Source of the DNA: Allomyces macrogynus ATCC 38327
Taxonomy: Eukaryota; Blastocladiomycota; Blastocladiomycetes; Blastocladiales; Blastocladiaceae
Direction of reading: 5' to 3'
Assembly (NCBI GenBank): GCA_000151295.1
Contig: GG745331.1
Span: 1,022,999-1,042,385 of the forward strand
Length of the DNA: 19,387 nucleotides
Positions 17,556-19,387 of this stretch are shown piece by piece. Position numbers and translations under genes: made by a program. Positions within the stretch are counted from its first letter, which is position 1. The number at the start of each line of letters is the position of its first letter. The notes under the pieces were generated by a model. It had not been told where the DNA came from, did no database searches, and saw only the letters and a list, made by a program, of their open reading frames with translations.

Positions 17556-19387
17556 TCATACCGTGGCACCGCCCCCACCGCCACCACTGGCGACTAATTG
17601 CGCGGGAGATCGTGTTGTCATGGCAACGGGTGCGGCGCCCGAGTACACTTCAGCAGATCGCAAGACTTTTGCGGACGCGGCAACGGTCCCCTTGGCCGGG
17701 AGCGCCTTGGTAGCCACGGCGGTTGCGTCGGATGCCGGCGATGCGGCCACGGTCGCGAGCGACATGGCGGCCGCGTCGCCGACACGGCCGTACCGTTGCC
17801 GTTGGCGGCGGCGGTAGAGGAAGATGAGTCCGCGGAACGCGAGGACCCACGGGACCATGAGCAGGGCGGTCGCGATGCAAATGCCCCAATCGTAGGCGTT
17901 GAGCGGGATCGTGCCCATGAAGACGCCGGCAAACTGCACGGCGGCGACTTGGATCACGAGAATAATCGTGAGCATGGTCGGAAACAGCGAGTTGGCCCAG
18001 AAGCCCGAGAAGATGTTGAGTTCGTGGTCGAGTTGCCGCGCGAGCACTTCGTTGACGACTTGCATCAACACAAACGCCGTGAAGACGATCGTGTGGATCC
18101 AAATGGTCTCCTTGCCGACGCCGTGGTCCGCGACCGTGTAGGTGATCAGCGCCGGGCCCTTGAAGAGCAGCACGAGCAGCGCAATCATCTGGTAGACGGT
18201 GATGATGGGAATGTACTGGCGCATCGACGGCGTCAAGATCGACTCGTGCCGCGAGTGAGGGCGCTCCTTCAAGATATCGGCGCTCGGCACGTCGCTGGCC
18301 AGCCCGAGCGCACCAAACGTGTCCATGATCAGGTTCACCCACAGCAACTGCACGGGGTTCAGCGGCGACTCGTCTTGCGTGAGCGACCCGACAATCGTGA
18401 TTCCGACGGCGACCAGGTTCACCGACAGCTGAAACTGCAAGAACTTGCGCACGGCGCTGAGCACGTTGCGGCCCCACTTGATCGACTGCACAATCGAGAT
18501 GAAATTGTCATCCAGGAGGATGATATCGCTCGCGTTCATGGAGATTTGCGTGCCGGAAATGCCCATGGCAAACCCGACATCGGCCTCCTTGAGCGCCGGC
18601 GCGTCGTTGGTACCGTCGCCCGTCACGGCCACGACCTCGCCCATTTGCTTGAGCAGATTCACGAGCACGTACTTGTCGGCGGGCGAACTGCGGGCCAGCA
18701 CTTGCAGTTTCGGGATCACAGCCTTCTTGTCGGCATCGGATAGCGCACGGAAGACGGGGCCCTCCATGGCAATCCCGTGGTCCGACAAGATATGACACTC
18801 GCGCGCAATCTTGCACGCCGTCAGGATATTGTCACCGGTCACCATGCGCACGAAAATCCCGGCGTCCTGGCACGTGCGCACGGCCTCGGGTACGCCCGAC
18901 CGCACGGGGTCCTTGATCCCAACGAGCCCAACAAACGTCAAGTCGCGTTCCGGGTCGTCGCGTTCCGGCCGCGTCAGCGGGCGCTCAAAGTCGCGGAACG
19001 CGATCGCGATCGTGCGCAGACCCTGCGACGCCCAGTCCTTGATGACGAGCGCAATTTGCGCGCGGTCGTCGTCGCCGAGCGGAAGGACGCACGACGCGTC
19101 CGACGCCAGCTGCGATGTGCACAATTTGAGCACCATTTCGGGCGCGCCCTTGGTGTACAGCCGGAAGAGCGGCGGCGGGTCCTGACCGGCAATCGCGGCT
19201 TGCGGCTCGCACAGCGTCGACATGCGCTTGCGGTCGGACGTGAACAGGTACTCGCCGTTCTCGACCTTGCGCACGGCCGCGCGAATCGGCTCGTAGCCGT
19301 ACCCGAGCCGGTCGGCCCAGACGAGCAACGCGCCCTCGGTTGCAGACCCAACGAATTTCGGCAGTTGTTCGTTGGCCACGTAATTGA
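17556..19387 (-). CDS. Plasma-membrane-type Ca2+-transporting P-type ATPase (P2B), C-terminal part
   Basis: P2B pumps export Ca2+ from the cytosol in exchange for protons. About 610 residues are visible with no intron; the N-terminal half, including the phosphorylated DKTGT and TM1-4, is off the right edge. Visible in order are the N-domain GSATEGALL, KGAPE, the hinge MVTGDN, VAVTGDGTNDAPALKEADVG (P domain), then TM5 (FLQFQLSVNLVAVGITIVG), TM6 (LLWVNLIMDTFGALGLASD, with the Asn and Asp used as Ca2+ ligands in PMCA), and TM7-TM10 ending in WGICIATALLMVPWVLAF. MNASDIILLDDNF is typical of P2B. A basic RRRQRQR cluster follows TM10, then an Ala/Ser/Thr-rich tail ending in six Gly and ATV. I see no clear IQ or classic 1-5-8-14 calmodulin site beyond that basic stretch. 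It could be a vacuolar Pmc1-type pump instead. Confidence 0.93.
   Translation of the reverse strand, partial: NYVANEQLPKFVGSATEGALLVWADRLGYGYEPIRAAVRKVENGEYLFTSDRKRMSTLCEPQAAIAGQDPPPLFRLYTKGAPEMVLKLCTSQLASDASCVLPLGDDDRAQIALVIKDWASQGLRTIAIAFRDFERPLTRPERDDPERDLTFVGLVGIKDPVRSGVPEAVRTCQDAGIFVRMVTGDNILTACKIARECHILSDHGIAMEGPVFRALSDADKKAVIPKLQVLARSSPADKYVLVNLLKQMGEVVAVTGDGTNDAPALKEADVGFAMGISGTQISMNASDIILLDDNFISIVQSIKWGRNVLSAVRKFLQFQLSVNLVAVGITIVGSLTQDESPLNPVQLLWVNLIMDTFGALGLASDVPSADILKERPHSRHESILTPSMRQYIPIITVYQMIALLVLLFKGPALITYTVADHGVGKETIWIHTIVFTAFVLMQVVNEVLARQLDHELNIFSGFWANSLFPTMLTIILVIQVAAVQFAGVFMGTIPLNAYDWGICIATALLMVPWVLAFRGLIFLYRRRQRQRYGRVGDAAAMSLATVAASPASDATAVATKALPAKGTVAASAKVLRSAEVYSGAAPVAMTTRSPAQLVASGGGGGGATV

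Noticed and set aside
17598..18743. 381-codon open frame on the plus strand
   Set aside because: It is the exact antisense of the Ca2+-ATPase coding frame; the minus strand carries all P-type ATPase motifs.
1..19387. CRISPR arrays, insertion sequences, bacterial operons or viral genes
   Set aside because: No regularly spaced direct repeats, transposase or viral motifs are seen, and all genes are intron-bearing or eukaryotic in type.

Overview
The window is nuclear DNA of a GC-rich eukaryote with compact genes. It holds ten protein-coding genes, and I placed 22 short introns in nine of them: 53-102 bp, mostly with GTACGN, GTGCGN, GTGAGT or GTATGN donors and YAG acceptors. The gene set points to an early-diverging zoosporic (flagellated) fungus, most plausibly Blastocladiomycota (Allomyces/Catenaria/Blastocladiella type). 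It includes a fungal-style Hse1 and PEX11, a ciliary transition-zone protein (nephrocystin-1), and several genes usually thought of as animal-like. The placement is inferred from gene content, not from a database search; an animal or another opisthokont protist is less likely but not excluded.

Layout. (1) 1-1341, minus: 5' part of ATG16 with a coiled coil and the start of a WD40 propeller; the gene continues off the left edge. (2) 1651-2443, plus: PITHD1-like PITH-domain protein, divergent from ATG16. (3) 2598-4389, plus: SNM1/Artemis-type metallo-beta-lactamase/beta-CASP nuclease. (4) 4682-5642, plus: dimethylarginine dimethylaminohydrolase (DDAH) with an apparent 1-base frameshift near its 5' end. 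(5) 6112-8192, plus: Hse1/STAM, the ESCRT-0 subunit. (6) 8419-9307, minus: EBP-type sterol delta8-delta7 isomerase. (7) 9783-12054, plus: DONSON-like replication protein, divergent from EBP. (8) 12055-13386: gene-poor spacer with three copies of a structured repeat. (9) 13387-14377, plus: PEX11. (10) 14904-16813, plus: nephrocystin-1 (NPHP1). (11) 16814-17555: spacer with a fourth repeat copy and a C19/A-rich tract. (12) 17556-19387, minus: C-terminal half of a plasma-membrane-type Ca2+-ATPase, running off the right edge.

The genes do not form one pathway. They are housekeeping genes for autophagy, endosomal sorting, peroxisome division, sterol synthesis, replication and repair, cilium structure and Ca2+ export. 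The main points of interest are: a family of about 75-90-nt repeats whose copies keep the same stems with different bases, which suggests a structured RNA or SINE-like element; and the co-occurrence of DONSON, NPHP1, EBP, DDAH and WD40-ATG16, which the well-studied yeasts lack.
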